NCBI RefSeq assembly: GCF_001643305.1
Contig: NZ_LSGW01000044.1
Coordinates: 1 to 64,000 of the forward strand
Source: Aeromonas salmonicida subsp. salmonicida
Lineage (GTDB): Bacteria; Pseudomonadota; Gammaproteobacteria; Enterobacterales; Aeromonadaceae
Reading direction: 5' to 3'
Length of the DNA: 64,000 nucleotides
The notes beneath the pieces were generated by a model. The model was not told where the DNA came from. It made no database searches and saw only the letters and a program-made list of their open reading frames with translations. Shown piece after piece: positions 23,063 to 31,997 of this stretch (positions are counted from its first letter, which is position 1; each line of letters begins with the position of its first letter). Both the position numbers and the translations under genes were made by a program.

Positions 23063-24796
23063 ATGACAACCCTGATGAGTACCCATTCCCTGCACATGAC
23101 GGCAGGACACCTTCCCCTGTTTGACAGCGTCGACCTCAGCATCCGCAGCGGTGATCGCATCGGCCTTATCGGTGCCAATGGCAGCGGCAAGAGCACACTG
23201 CTCGCCCTGCTGGCCGGTCAGCTCGATCCCCATGACGGACGCGTGCATCACGCAGCGGCTTGCCGTTGTGAATTCGTGGCTCAACATCTGCCCGCACGCC
23301 TGCAGGCGCTCACCGCCCGCGCCGTACTGCTCGATGCAGTGGACGGGGATCCCGCGCTCGACTGGCAGGTGGACAAGATGCTGACCGAGCTGCAGCTTGA
23401 AGCACAGGCCGCGTTACCGGTCAGCGCCCTGAGCGGTGGCCAGCACACCCGATTGCAGATAGGCCGCGCCCTGCTGCGCCAGCCCAATCTGTTGCTGCTC
23501 GATGAGCCCAGCAACCACCTGGACTTGCCCGCTCTGCTCTGGCTGGAGCGCTTCCTGCTGAGCTGGCGCGGCGCTTTCGTGCTGGTGTCCCACGATGGCC
23601 GCCTGCTCGACCGGGTCACCCGCGAGACCCTGATCCTGCGTGACCGATGCCTCTATCGCTTCGCCCTGCCTTGCACCCAGGCCAGGGCGGCCCAGGCGGA
23701 AGAGGACGAGCAAGCCCGTTTGCGCCGGGCCGACGAGCAGAAGGAGATCGACCGCCTGAGCGCCAGCAGCAAACGCCTCGCCATCTGGGGGCGGGAGCAT
23801 GACAACGAGAAGCTGGTGCGTCAGGCCAAATCCATGGAGAAACGGATTGCCAGGATGCAGGAGGAGCAGAGCGTTGTCGGTGCCGGCGCCCCCTGGCGCC
23901 TCGAACTGCACGGGCAGGCACTGCCCGCCGATGCCCTGCTGCGGCTGGACGCCCTCGACGTGCGCCCCGCTCCCGGCTTGCCTCCCCTGCTGCGGGCCGA
24001 GGATCTCGGACTGCGAGCCGGAGACAGGGTTGCCCTGCTCGGTGCCAATGGCACCGGCAAGTCCTCCCTGCTGCGTCAGTGCTGGCACGATCTGCGCGCT
24101 CAACTACCGGGTGAAGGCTGGCACCGCCACCCCGGCGCCAGCATCGCCTACTACGATCAGTCCCTGCAGCAGCTCGATGACGCTGCAACGCTGACCGATG
24201 CCCTCTATTGTCTGGCCCCCCTGCCCGAGGTGACGCTGCGCCAGGCCTTGATCCGTGCAGGTTTCCCCTACTCCCGTCACGGGCAACGCGTGCATAGCCT
24301 GAGCGGTGGTGAGCGGGCCAGGCTGCTGTTTCTCGCCCTGTCGCTGGCGAGCCACCATCTGCTCTGGCTGGATGAACCCACCAACCATCTGGATCTGGAA
24401 GGAAAAGAAGATCTGGCCGAGGCGCTGTCGCGTTTTGCCGGTGGCGTGCTGCTGATCTCCCACGACCGAGATCTGATCGAGCGCAGTTGCAATCGGTTCT
24501 GGGTGATCAGGGAAGGCCGGATTGTCGAAGCCCACAGTGCCGAGCGGGCCTATGCCGAGTTTCTCTGTGATGAACCCATGGACCTTTCAATCAGCCCCGC
24601 CACCAATGGCAGTCCGCAGGAGCAAGCTACTGTGGAGGATGACGAAGAGGCGCTGCTGGCACGCTGGTACGAGCTGGATGCCCTGCTCGCCGCCGACCTC
24701 GCCCGCAAGCCCAGGCATCAGACACCCCGGCTGCAACAACAGTGGCGCGACGAGTTGCAGCAGCAGGCCGGTTTGCTTGGCCTCCCAGCGAACTGA
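23063..24796 (+). CDS. ABC-F family ATP-binding protein (ribosome-associated)
   Basis: The 577-residue soluble protein has two ABC ATPase domains and no membrane segment, which is the ABC-F layout. Domain 1 has Walker A GANGSGKST (37-45), signature LSGGQ and LLLLDEPSNHLDL. A charged helical linker of about 80 residues (QAEEDEQARLRRADEQKEID to ARMQEEQS) follows. Domain 2 has GANGTGKSS, LSGGERARL and LLWLDEPTNHLDL. ABC-F proteins bind the ribosomal E site, and the linker reaches towards the P-site tRNA or drug site. It does not look like EttA, Uup, YheS or YbiT in its ends, so it may be an accessory or resistance-type member. The ATG at 23063 has only a weak ribosome site. Confidence 0.9.
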   Translation: MTTLMSTHSLHMTAGHLPLFDSVDLSIRSGDRIGLIGANGSGKSTLLALLAGQLDPHDGRVHHAAACRCEFVAQHLPARLQALTARAVLLDAVDGDPALDWQVDKMLTELQLEAQAALPVSALSGGQHTRLQIGRALLRQPNLLLLDEPSNHLDLPALLWLERFLLSWRGAFVLVSHDGRLLDRVTRETLILRDRCLYRFALPCTQARAAQAEEDEQARLRRADEQKEIDRLSASSKRLAIWGREHDNEKLVRQAKSMEKRIARMQEEQSVVGAGAPWRLELHGQALPADALLRLDALDVRPAPGLPPLLRAEDLGLRAGDRVALLGANGTGKSSLLRQCWHDLRAQLPGEGWHRHPGASIAYYDQSLQQLDDAATLTDALYCLAPLPEVTLRQALIRAGFPYSRHGQRVHSLSGGERARLLFLALSLASHHLLWLDEPTNHLDLEGKEDLAEALSRFAGGVLLISHDRDLIERSCNRFWVIREGRIVEAHSAERAYAEFLCDEPMDLSISPATNGSPQEQATVEDDEEALLARWYELDALLAADLARKPRHQTPRLQQQWRDELQQQAGLLGLPAN

Positions 24797-24873
24797 CGCC
24801 AGCAGTCACACCTTCACACAACTGTCTTTCCCAATCAGGCGGCCTGCCAACACAGGCCGCACAGGAGAAGAGC

Positions 24874-25413
24874 ATGAATTCACGACGAGGGGGCGAACTG
24901 CGGCTCGACCCCATCACGGCGGCCGATCTGCCCCACATCTATCGCGGCCTGTCGGATCCAGAGGTCATCGCCCACTACGGCATCAGTTACGATAGCCTGA
25001 CAGCCTGTGAGGCCCAGATGGCGTGGTACGCCGACCTGGTGCGTCAGGGCACTGGCGGCTGGTTTCTGATCCGCAGTCAGCACACAGACCTCCCCATGGG
25101 GGCCATCGGCTACAACGATGCCGATCCGCAGCACAGGAAGGCCGAGCTAGGTTATTGGCTCTATCCCGAGTACTGGGGCAAAGGGGTAATGGGCAGGGCC
25201 CTGCCCCTTTTTCTGACCCACTTCTATGGCACCACTACGCTGCACCGGCTGCAGGCCCTGGTGGAGGAGCCCAATGTCGCCTCCGCCCGCGTCCTGCTCG
25301 GCGCCGGATTTCGCTACGAGGGGACGGCGCGGGAGTGCGAATGGAAGGGGGGTCAGTTTATCTCCCTGCAACACTACGCTCTGCTGCGCAGCGACCAGCC
25401 AAGCGCCCGGTAA
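24874..25413 (+). CDS. GNAT-family N-acetyltransferase (RimJ/RimL-like)
   Basis: The 179-residue protein fits the Acetyltransf_3 type. It has LRLDPITAADLPHIYRGLSD at the start, then GAIGYND. ELGYWLYPEYWGKGVMGRA contains the acetyl-CoA pyrophosphate loop, and NVASARVLLGAGFRYEG is the C-terminal signature of the RimJ/RimL/SpeG-like group. AGGAGA precedes the ATG at 24874. The substrate could be a ribosomal protein N-terminus, a polyamine or a small molecule. It is the last gene before a bidirectional terminator. Confidence 0.87.
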   Translation: MNSRRGGELRLDPITAADLPHIYRGLSDPEVIAHYGISYDSLTACEAQMAWYADLVRQGTGGWFLIRSQHTDLPMGAIGYNDADPQHRKAELGYWLYPEYWGKGVMGRALPLFLTHFYGTTTLHRLQALVEEPNVASARVLLGAGFRYEGTARECEWKGGQFISLQHYALLRSDQPSAR

Positions 25414-25431
25414 CCAACACCCCTGATAGAC

Positions 25432-25458
25432 AAAGAACCCCGCACTGCGGGGCTCTTT
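25432..25458. terminator. Bidirectional terminator (acetyltransferase / yjeH)
   Basis: AAAGA-A-CCCCGC-ACT-GCGGGG-C-TCTTT forms a stem with A- and T-runs on both sides, between the two convergent stop codons. Confidence 0.85.
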
Positions 25459-25468
25459 GTCGGGCTGG

Positions 25469-26749
25469 TTACTTGATGGCGCAGATATTCTCCGTGGCCC
25501 GGGTGCGGCGCAGATAGCGGCGCCACAGGGAGAAGAGGCCGTAACCTGCACTCAGCAATACGGCATAAAACACCTGGGAGGCGAGCGCCACCAGCACGGC
25601 GAGGCAGAGCAAGACACTCAATCCCGCCAGCCCCTTGCCCATGCCGCCGAGCAGGCGCCAGCCTGCCGCCATGCAGAGCAGGTAGACCAGCACGAAGTTG
25701 CCGTTGGCGTAGCGGATAAGCTCATCCAGTGGCAGCCGCAGCCAGAGGATCAAGGTGATGGAGACAAGGCAGATGGCGAGCACCCAGCACAGAGCATTGA
25801 GCGGCGCCCCCCGGGCCGAGAGACGAGCCAGCGAGGTGGGCAGCTTGCCCTCCCGCGCCATGCTCCAGATAAGGCGCGCAAACCCCTGCAGATAGATGTT
25901 GATGCTGGCAAAACAGGAGAGATAACCCAGGATTGCCACCAGCCACTTGGCGGTAGGGCCGAACAGCAGCGAGAGCAGGGCCGGAATGGCGGTGGCGTTT
26001 TTTGCCTCGTCGCCATAGAGCCCATATTTGAGCACCACCAGCGAGTGGACCCAATAAATGAGCCCCGCCAGCAAGACACCGCCGAGCAGGGCCAGCGGGT
26101 AGTCCCGCTCAGGTCGCTTGAACTCCTCCCCCATGTGGGCGAAAGCTTCGAGCCCCACGAAGCACCAGAACATCACCGCCAGCGCCGTGCCCATGGCGGG
26201 CCACTCAGCTGCCGTCGGCAGTGGCTGGGCAGCGTCGCGCCAGCTGAGATCCCCCTTGAACCAGATGAGCAGGGTCAGCCCCAATATGGCCAAGGCAATC
26301 AGCAGTTGCAGGTTGCCGGAGGAGCGCGCCCCCCGCAACCCCAGCAGGAATACCCCGAGCAGGGTCAGCAGCTGGATGGCCCACAGGGTCCACTCCCCCA
26401 GATCAAACAGCGCATGCCAGAAACCGGCGGCGATAGTAAGGGCCGCAGGCAACCCCACCGGCAGCACAGCCAGAAACAGGAAGGCGGAGAAGCGCTCGGC
26501 GCCGTTGCCAAAGGCAAGACCAATCAAGTGCGGCGCTCCGCCCGCATGGGGATAACGGCGCCCCAGCCGGGCGAAGGTGAAGGCGATGGGCAGCACCAGC
26601 ACGATGAGCAACACCCAGGCCCAGAGCGAGGCCCCACCCGCCAGCGACGCCGCCGTCGCCGGCACCACGAAGATACCGGTACCCAGCAGTGAGGTGGCGA
26701 GCAGCCCCATTCCCTGCCAGAGCCCGAGATCCTTTTTCAAAGCAGACAT
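25469..26749 (-). CDS. yjeH: YjeH-like amino-acid exporter (APC family)
   Basis: The 426-residue inner-membrane protein has about 12 hydrophobic segments and clear resemblance to E. coli YjeH, which exports L-methionine and branched-chain amino acids. Diagnostic stretches are GLLATSLLGTGIFVVPA near the start, RRYPHAGGAPHLIG, VGLPAALTIAAGFW, and MFWCFVGLEAFAHMGEEFKRPERDYP in the middle. FASINIYLQGFARLIWS follows. It is a single gene, with sdaC upstream on the same strand but separated by a terminator. Confidence 0.9.
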   Translation of the reverse strand: MSALKKDLGLWQGMGLLATSLLGTGIFVVPATAASLAGGASLWAWVLLIVLVLPIAFTFARLGRRYPHAGGAPHLIGLAFGNGAERFSAFLFLAVLPVGLPAALTIAAGFWHALFDLGEWTLWAIQLLTLLGVFLLGLRGARSSGNLQLLIALAILGLTLLIWFKGDLSWRDAAQPLPTAAEWPAMGTALAVMFWCFVGLEAFAHMGEEFKRPERDYPLALLGGVLLAGLIYWVHSLVVLKYGLYGDEAKNATAIPALLSLLFGPTAKWLVAILGYLSCFASINIYLQGFARLIWSMAREGKLPTSLARLSARGAPLNALCWVLAICLVSITLILWLRLPLDELIRYANGNFVLVYLLCMAAGWRLLGGMGKGLAGLSVLLCLAVLVALASQVFYAVLLSAGYGLFSLWRRYLRRTRATENICAIK

Positions 26750-26834
26750 ATTCCTTTGTCCCGATTAATAAACACACATCGGGCCATGTTAGGCCGCAAC
26801 CCCTTGCTTGTTAAGGACTATCCCTTGCTCAAAC

Positions 26835-26863
26835 AAAAAAAGCCGCCTCTTGCGAGGCGGCTT
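26835..26863 (-). terminator. sdaC terminator
   Basis: AAGCCGCCTC-TTGC-GAGGCGGCTT is followed on the minus strand by a seven-T run, 28 bases beyond the sdaC stop. Confidence 0.9.
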
Positions 26864-26890
26864 CTTCATTCAACAGTGTAACCGGCGTTA

Positions 26891-28186
26891 TCAGGCAATC
26901 AGCTTGTAGATGATACCGGACATGGCGATCAGGCCAATCAGGGTCACGAAGCCGTTGCTGATGTTGCCAGCGTATTTGCGCATGGCAGGTACCTTGGTGA
27001 TGGCGTACATCGGCATCAGGAACAGCAGCATGGCGATGATGGGGCCGCCCAGGTCTTCGATCATGCCGAGGATGCTGGGGTTGACGGTAGCCACAGCCCA
27101 GGTGGTCAGTATCATGAAGACGGCAGTCACCTTGTCCAGTTGCTTGATGTCGACCTGCTTGCCTTTCTCGCGCAGCGCCTTGGCCATCAGACCGTTCATG
27201 CCCTCTTTGGCACCCAGATAGTGGCCGAGGAAGGACTTGCTGATGGCAACCATGGCGATCAGCGGAGCCGCTGTGGCAATGAAGGCGTTATCGAAATGGT
27301 TGGCCAGGTAGGACAGAATGGTGATGTTCTGTTCCTTGGCGGCAGCCAGATCAGCCGGGGAGAGGCTCAGTACGCAGCTGAACACGAAGAACATGACGGT
27401 CATGACCATCATGACGTGGGCACCCAGCAGTATGTTGCCGCACTTCTTCTCAGCACCGGCGCCGTAACGACCCTTGTTGTCCACCGCGAAGGAGGAGATG
27501 ATCGGGGAGTGGTTGAAGGAGAACACCATCACAGGAATGGCCAGCCACAGGGTCTTGATGAAGTCGCCGTTGAAGGCATCGGACAGGGCCGGTGCTTCTG
27601 TGATGATGGCGCCGTTCCAGTGTGGAACCAGATAGAAGGCCAGGCCCATCAGGGTCAGCACGAACGGGAATACCAGCACGCTCATCGCCTTGACGATGAA
27701 CTGGCCACCGAGGCGTACCACCGCCATCAGACCCAGGATCAGTGCCAGCGACAGGACGGCACGGGGTGGTGCTGTCATACCGAGTTGGTGAACCAGCAGG
27801 CTTTCAACCGTGTTGGTGATGGCGACCGAGTACATCAGTACTATGGGATAGATGGCAAAGAAGTAGAGCAGGGTGATGAACTTGCCTGCGGTCTTGCCAA
27901 AGTGCTCTTCCACCACTTCGGTGATGTCGCCATCACGGGTGGAGCCGGACAGTACGAAGCGAGTCAGACCACGGTGTGCAAAGAAGGTCAGCGGCAACGC
28001 CAGAATCGCCATGGCCACCAGCGGCCACAAACCACCTACGCCGGCGTTGATCGGCAGGAAGAGTACACCGGCACCGATGGCGGTACCGTACAAACCCAGC
28101 ATCCAGACCAGATCGGCCTTGGTGTTGCCACGGGAAGACGCATTACTGGCTGCGCTGCCTTCTACTGCAATGTTCATGTCAGACAT
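26891..28186 (-). CDS. sdaC: Serine transporter (HAAAP family)
   Basis: The 431-residue hydroxy/aromatic amino-acid permease has about 11 membrane segments and resembles E. coli SdaC, a serine:proton symporter. Signatures are YGTAIGAGVLFLPINAG in the first helix, FAHRGLTRFVLSG, VFSFNHSPIISSFA with YGAGAEKKC, and KSFLGHYLGAKEG. It supplies serine for catabolism; no serine deaminase gene is in the window. The divergent LysR gene across 504 bp is a candidate regulator. Confidence 0.9.
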   Translation of the reverse strand: MSDMNIAVEGSAASNASSRGNTKADLVWMLGLYGTAIGAGVLFLPINAGVGGLWPLVAMAILALPLTFFAHRGLTRFVLSGSTRDGDITEVVEEHFGKTAGKFITLLYFFAIYPIVLMYSVAITNTVESLLVHQLGMTAPPRAVLSLALILGLMAVVRLGGQFIVKAMSVLVFPFVLTLMGLAFYLVPHWNGAIITEAPALSDAFNGDFIKTLWLAIPVMVFSFNHSPIISSFAVDNKGRYGAGAEKKCGNILLGAHVMMVMTVMFFVFSCVLSLSPADLAAAKEQNITILSYLANHFDNAFIATAAPLIAMVAISKSFLGHYLGAKEGMNGLMAKALREKGKQVDIKQLDKVTAVFMILTTWAVATVNPSILGMIEDLGGPIIAMLLFLMPMYAITKVPAMRKYAGNISNGFVTLIGLIAMSGIIYKLIA

Positions 28187-28690
28187 AGTGGTGTTCCTGT
28201 CATCAAGGAAAATAGAAAAAATCTAGTCAACCGGGCGCAATGCCCTGTCCCATTTCCCTGGAACTCCTGCCGTCCATCCCTGTTTTTTCTTCCCCCCAAA
28301 CCCGGCAAGGTGGTCATTACTCCATGCAATAACCAAATTGCAACAAACAGGTCAGTGGGTCATCAGCCTGGGGCTGTCAGCGCGTCAACCGTTACAACTC
28401 GTTAACGCACCTTTGTTCTGATGGGCTGACTCTAATTAAATCCCCTTAACGATCACAGTGTTTTTTTGAATTAATCAACCAAAGTTTGATTGGAATCGCC
28501 TTTCTGGCGTCATGGATCACGTTATCAGCTCAACCTTGTGAACAACTGTTAACAAATACAGGTAGTTTCACCAGTATCTATATCCTTGTAGGTATAACAA
28601 ACCGCTTACAGTTGGTCATTTATTGGCCAGGTTGTGCCTCGCCTTGCCCTGACGTACCCTGTTGTTCACCCTTTTTTTCCCTGAGTTGTC
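28187..28690. other. 504-bp divergent region between sdaC and a LysR gene
   Basis: AT-rich and without a convincing gene. It holds a 19-bp palindrome AATCAA-N7-TTGATT at 28473-28491 and a second dyad GTGAACA-AC-TGTTAAC near 28540-28555. Both are candidate operators for divergent control of sdaC and the LysR gene. Confidence 0.45.
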
Positions 28691-29599
28691 ATGGTCATCA
28701 CCCGTACCGATCTCGCCGAACTGGCGGTTTTTGCCGCCGTGGCCCGCCATCAGAGTTTCAGCAAGGCCGCTCTCGAACTCGGCGTCTCGGCCTCCGCCCT
28801 GAGCCACAGCCTGAAAGGGCTGGAGACCCGGCTCGGTGTCAGACTGCTCAATCGCAGCACACGCGCCGTGGTGCCGACCGATGTGGGTCAACGTCTGCTC
28901 GAGCAGTTGCTGCCGACCCTAAATACCCTGGAAGAGGCCCTCGACGAGCTGGCCCATCACAGCAATGAGCCTGTCGGGCGACTGAAAATAAGCGCACCAA
29001 GGGAGGCCATCAACGACTTGCTGGCCCCTGTGCTTATCGATTACATGGTGCGCTACCCGCGCATGCAGGTAGAGGTGGTGGAGCAGGAGCTGATGCCACG
29101 GCTTATCGAGGATGGCTATGACGCCGCCATCTTCTACGGTGATCTGCTGCCCAAGGAGATGATCGGTGTGCCACTGGGACCACACCAGCGTTATCTGGTA
29201 GTGGGCTCACCGGCCTATCTGAGCAAACACGGCACACCGCAACATCCCCGCGAGCTGTCGCGTCACGCCTGCATAGGTTATCGGTTGACACCTTCCCACC
29301 ATTATCGCTGGGCGTTTACCGAGGGAAAGGGGAGCATGCTGGAAATCGAGGTGACTGGGCCGCTCACCACCAGCACGCCAGCCCTCTATCTTGGCGCTGC
29401 CGAGGCAGGGCTGGGATTGGCTTACTGTCCGGAAGAGGAGGTCAGCAAGCAGCTGGCAGAAGGGAAACTGTTGCGAGTGCTGGAGCCCTGGTGCCCAACC
29501 TTCGTGGGATTTTCACTCTTTTATCCAAGCCGTCATCAACTGGGTAAAGGTCTGCGCGCCCTGATCGACATGCTCAAGGCGCACTACCAAATCCGGTGA
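28691..29599 (+). CDS. LysR-family transcriptional regulator
   Basis: The 302-residue LysR regulator has its winged helix-turn-helix at about 7-65 (LAVFAAVARHQSFSKAA, SALSHSLKGLETRLGVRLLN). The effector domain resembles the YafC/DsdC-like group with LAPVLIDYMVRYPRMQVEV and PAYLSKHGTPQHPRELS. It is divergent from sdaC. Regulation of sdaC is possible but not shown, and such regulators often control distant efflux or detoxification genes. The MATE pump gene follows 106 bases downstream on the same strand. Confidence 0.9.
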   Translation: MVITRTDLAELAVFAAVARHQSFSKAALELGVSASALSHSLKGLETRLGVRLLNRSTRAVVPTDVGQRLLEQLLPTLNTLEEALDELAHHSNEPVGRLKISAPREAINDLLAPVLIDYMVRYPRMQVEVVEQELMPRLIEDGYDAAIFYGDLLPKEMIGVPLGPHQRYLVVGSPAYLSKHGTPQHPRELSRHACIGYRLTPSHHYRWAFTEGKGSMLEIEVTGPLTTSTPALYLGAAEAGLGLAYCPEEEVSKQLAEGKLLRVLEPWCPTFVGFSLFYPSRHQLGKGLRALIDMLKAHYQIR

Positions 29600-29705
29600 T
29601 TACTGAATTTTACTCATCAATTCATCAATCTTAAGGCGGATTATCAACAAAAATGTATTAATTTAGACTGTCGGCTCGATAATCGAACTCCCCAAGAGAA
29701 CAGAT

Positions 29706-31046
29706 ATGTCTGCCTACTTCACATTGCGCCAGCGGGCGATGACCCGCCGTTTCTGGGGCTATGCCCTCCCCTCCATCATGGCCATGCTGGTTTCCGGTGC
29801 CTACTACCTGGTCGATGGCATCTTCGTCGGTCACTACGTGGGCGCGGCGACCGCCATCTCCTTCCAGCAAGGGGCCAAGAACCTCAAGCTCGCCCGCCAG
29901 GCACTGGTCAATGCGCTCTGGCTGCTGGCCTTGCTCGGCACTCTGGCCCCCCTGCTGCTGCACCACTGGCACATCGATATCCTGCTGGCATTGGGAATCA
30001 AGCAAGGCACAGAGACCTGGAAACAGGCCAGTGACTACCTCTACTGGATTGGTGGCGGTACCCTGCTGCTGGCCAGCAACCTGGCGGTGCCCTATCTGCT
30101 GCGCAACGACGGCAAACCCAGGCTGGCCATGATCCTGGTCAGCGGGGGCGCAGTGCTGAACATCATTCTCAACTACATCATGGTCGGTCGGCTGGGGTTG
30201 GGACTGGTGGGCTCTGCCCAGGCGACACTCATGTCCGAGGGGGTCGTCAGCCTGCTGGGCCTGGGTTACTTCTTTACTTCCCATGCCAAACTGAATTTAT
30301 CATGGCGCCATCTGGTGCCCAATTTTCCGGCCATGCCCAACCTGCTCTTTACCGGCCTGCCGAGCCTGATCGCCCAGTTCAACCTGGGACTGCTGCTGCT
30401 GCTGCACAACAGCCAGCTGATGGCGTATGGTACCATCAAGGATCTGGCCGGTTACACGGTAGCAGGCTACACGGAGGCAATATTCATCGTCATCCTGCAG
30501 GGACTGGCATTTGGCATCCAGCCTCTCGTCAGTCAGGCGGCGGGGGCCAAGCGCTACCGTGATCTGAAATTCCTGATGGAGATGGGGCTCAAGATCACGC
30601 TGGTCTATGGCATGGCAGTCTGGTTGCTGATCCAGCTGTTGCCGCGCCAGGTGGCCATGCTCTACACCGGCGGTCAGGATGCCGAGTTGCTTGCCGCCGC
30701 CGTCAGCAGCCTGACTCTCAACCTCAGCGCCATTCCGCTGGAAGGGATCATCATCTTTGGCATAGTGCTGCTGCAATCCATGGCTCGCACCAAGCAGGCA
30801 CTGATCATATCGGCGGCCAAGACACTGCTGCTGCTGCCACTGATCTTCTTGCTGCCGATGCAGTGGGGACGCGAAGGTGTACTGCTCGCCCAGCCCACGA
30901 CTGTGCTGCTGTTGACACTGCCGCTGTGCTGGCTGCTGTGGCGAGAGTGGCGTCGCCTCAAGCTGGCGTGCGCTCCTCAGGGCCTGCACCAGGCCACAGG
31001 GCTAACCGCTCGTCAGGCTCTGCGGCTGGCACGTCGCCCGAGCTAG
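29706..31046 (+). CDS. MATE-family efflux transporter
   Basis: The 446-residue inner-membrane protein has 12 hydrophobic segments in two similar halves. WGYALPSIMAMLVSGAYYLVD begins the first half and GLAFGIQPLVSQAAGAKRY the second, as in MATE proteins that exchange sodium ions or protons for cationic drugs. Closer subfamily assignment (MepA-like) is plausible from the GIQPLVSQ and N-terminal patterns. The natural substrate is unknown. The gene converges on pdxY. Confidence 0.88.
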   Translation: MSAYFTLRQRAMTRRFWGYALPSIMAMLVSGAYYLVDGIFVGHYVGAATAISFQQGAKNLKLARQALVNALWLLALLGTLAPLLLHHWHIDILLALGIKQGTETWKQASDYLYWIGGGTLLLASNLAVPYLLRNDGKPRLAMILVSGGAVLNIILNYIMVGRLGLGLVGSAQATLMSEGVVSLLGLGYFFTSHAKLNLSWRHLVPNFPAMPNLLFTGLPSLIAQFNLGLLLLLHNSQLMAYGTIKDLAGYTVAGYTEAIFIVILQGLAFGIQPLVSQAAGAKRYRDLKFLMEMGLKITLVYGMAVWLLIQLLPRQVAMLYTGGQDAELLAAAVSSLTLNLSAIPLEGIIIFGIVLLQSMARTKQALIISAAKTLLLLPLIFLLPMQWGREGVLLAQPTTVLLLTLPLCWLLWREWRRLKLACAPQGLHQATGLTARQALRLARRPS

Positions 31047-31053
31047 ACACAAG

Positions 31054-31071
31054 TAGCACGACTACGTGCTA
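31054..31071. terminator. Weak convergent hairpin (MATE / pdxY)
   Basis: TAGCACG-ACTA-CGTGCTA is a 7-bp stem between the two convergent stop codons. It lacks a U-run, so terminator activity is uncertain. Confidence 0.35.
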
Positions 31072-31929
31072 AAGCCGGGTAGCCTGCTCACGCACCTGTG
31101 GCAACACCATCACCTGCTGGGCTGCCACCAATTGCAGCTCATAGGCTCCGGCGAGCCAGGTCTGTGCCATTACTGCATCGACGCTGGCGTTGGTACGCTC
31201 GAACGCCGCCACAGGCGTGAAACCTGCCAGCAGATTGGCCAGCATGGTGGCGCTCAGCAGATCACCGACTCCAATGGGATCGCGAGCAAAGGGATAGAGG
31301 GGGCGTGAGATATGAAACGCCCCCTCTTCGCATACCAGCAGCATTTCGAACCTGTCCATGGCAAACCCCGCCTTCCCGAGATACTTGACCATCACCAGCT
31401 TGACCCCCAGATCCCGCAGTTGCTGGCATGCTGCCAGAGCCTGGGGCACATTGCGGATCTCCCGCTCGGTCAGCTGTTCCAGCTCCAGCAGATTGGGGGC
31501 CAGCATATCGGCGCAGGCCAGCGCCCGGTTTTTGAGAAAATCGGCGACGCCGGGTGCCACTATGCATCCCTTGTCTGGGTGACCCATGACGGGGTCACAA
31601 AAATAGAGGGCGTTCGGGTTGAGCGCCTTGAGTCTGGCCACCGCTGCCAGTATCTCTTCCCCCTGCTCGGCCGAGCCGAGGTAACCGCTTAGCAGCGCAT
31701 CGCACTGCCCCAGTACGCCTATGTCGGCCAGGCCGGTTATCAGTTGGCGGATATGGCCATCCGGCATCACCATCCCTTGCCACCCCTGACTGTATTGGGT
31801 GTGATTGGAAAACTGCACTGTGTTGACGGGCCACACTTCCATGCCCATGCGGCGCATAGGGAAGACGGCGGCACTGTTGCCGGCACAGCCAAAGACGACG
31901 TGGGATTGAATGGAGAGAATGCGCTTCAT
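31069..31929 (-). CDS. pdxY: Pyridoxal kinase PdxY
   Basis: The 286-residue ribokinase-like enzyme phosphorylates pyridoxal to PLP in the salvage route. The N-terminus [21 protein letters not shown] is typical of Pdx[17 protein letters not shown] follows, and [18 protein letters not shown] carries the anion hole and catalytic Asp. E. coli pdxY lies beside tyrS; here it lies 69 bases downstream of PLP-dependent cadA on the same strand, after a terminator. This placement could link cofactor supply to lysine decarboxylation. Confidence 0.95.
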   Translation of the reverse strand: MKRILSIQSHVVFGCAGNSAAVFPMRRMGMEVWPVNTVQFSNHTQYSQGWQGMVMPDGHIRQLITGLADIGVLGQCDALLSGYLGSAEQGEEILAAVARLKALNPNALYFCDPVMGHPDKGCIVAPGVADFLKNRALACADMLAPNLLELEQLTEREIRNVPQALAACQQLRDLGVKLVMVKYLGKAGFAMDRFEMLLVCEEGAFHISRPLYPFARDPIGVGDLLSATMLANLLAGFTPVAAFERTNASVDAVMAQTWLAGAYELQLVAAQQVMVLPQVREQATRL

Positions 31930-31961
31930 GACGACTCACAAAATGGATAAAAACCGCAGGG

Positions 31962-31984
31962 AAAAACGGGCCTTGCGGCCCGTT
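31962..31984 (-). terminator. cadA terminator
   Basis: AACGGGCC-TTGC-GGCCCGTT, followed on the minus strand by TTT, lies just beyond the cadA stop. It separates the cad operon from pdxY. Confidence 0.85.
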
Positions 31985-31997
31985 GTTGTCACTTTGA

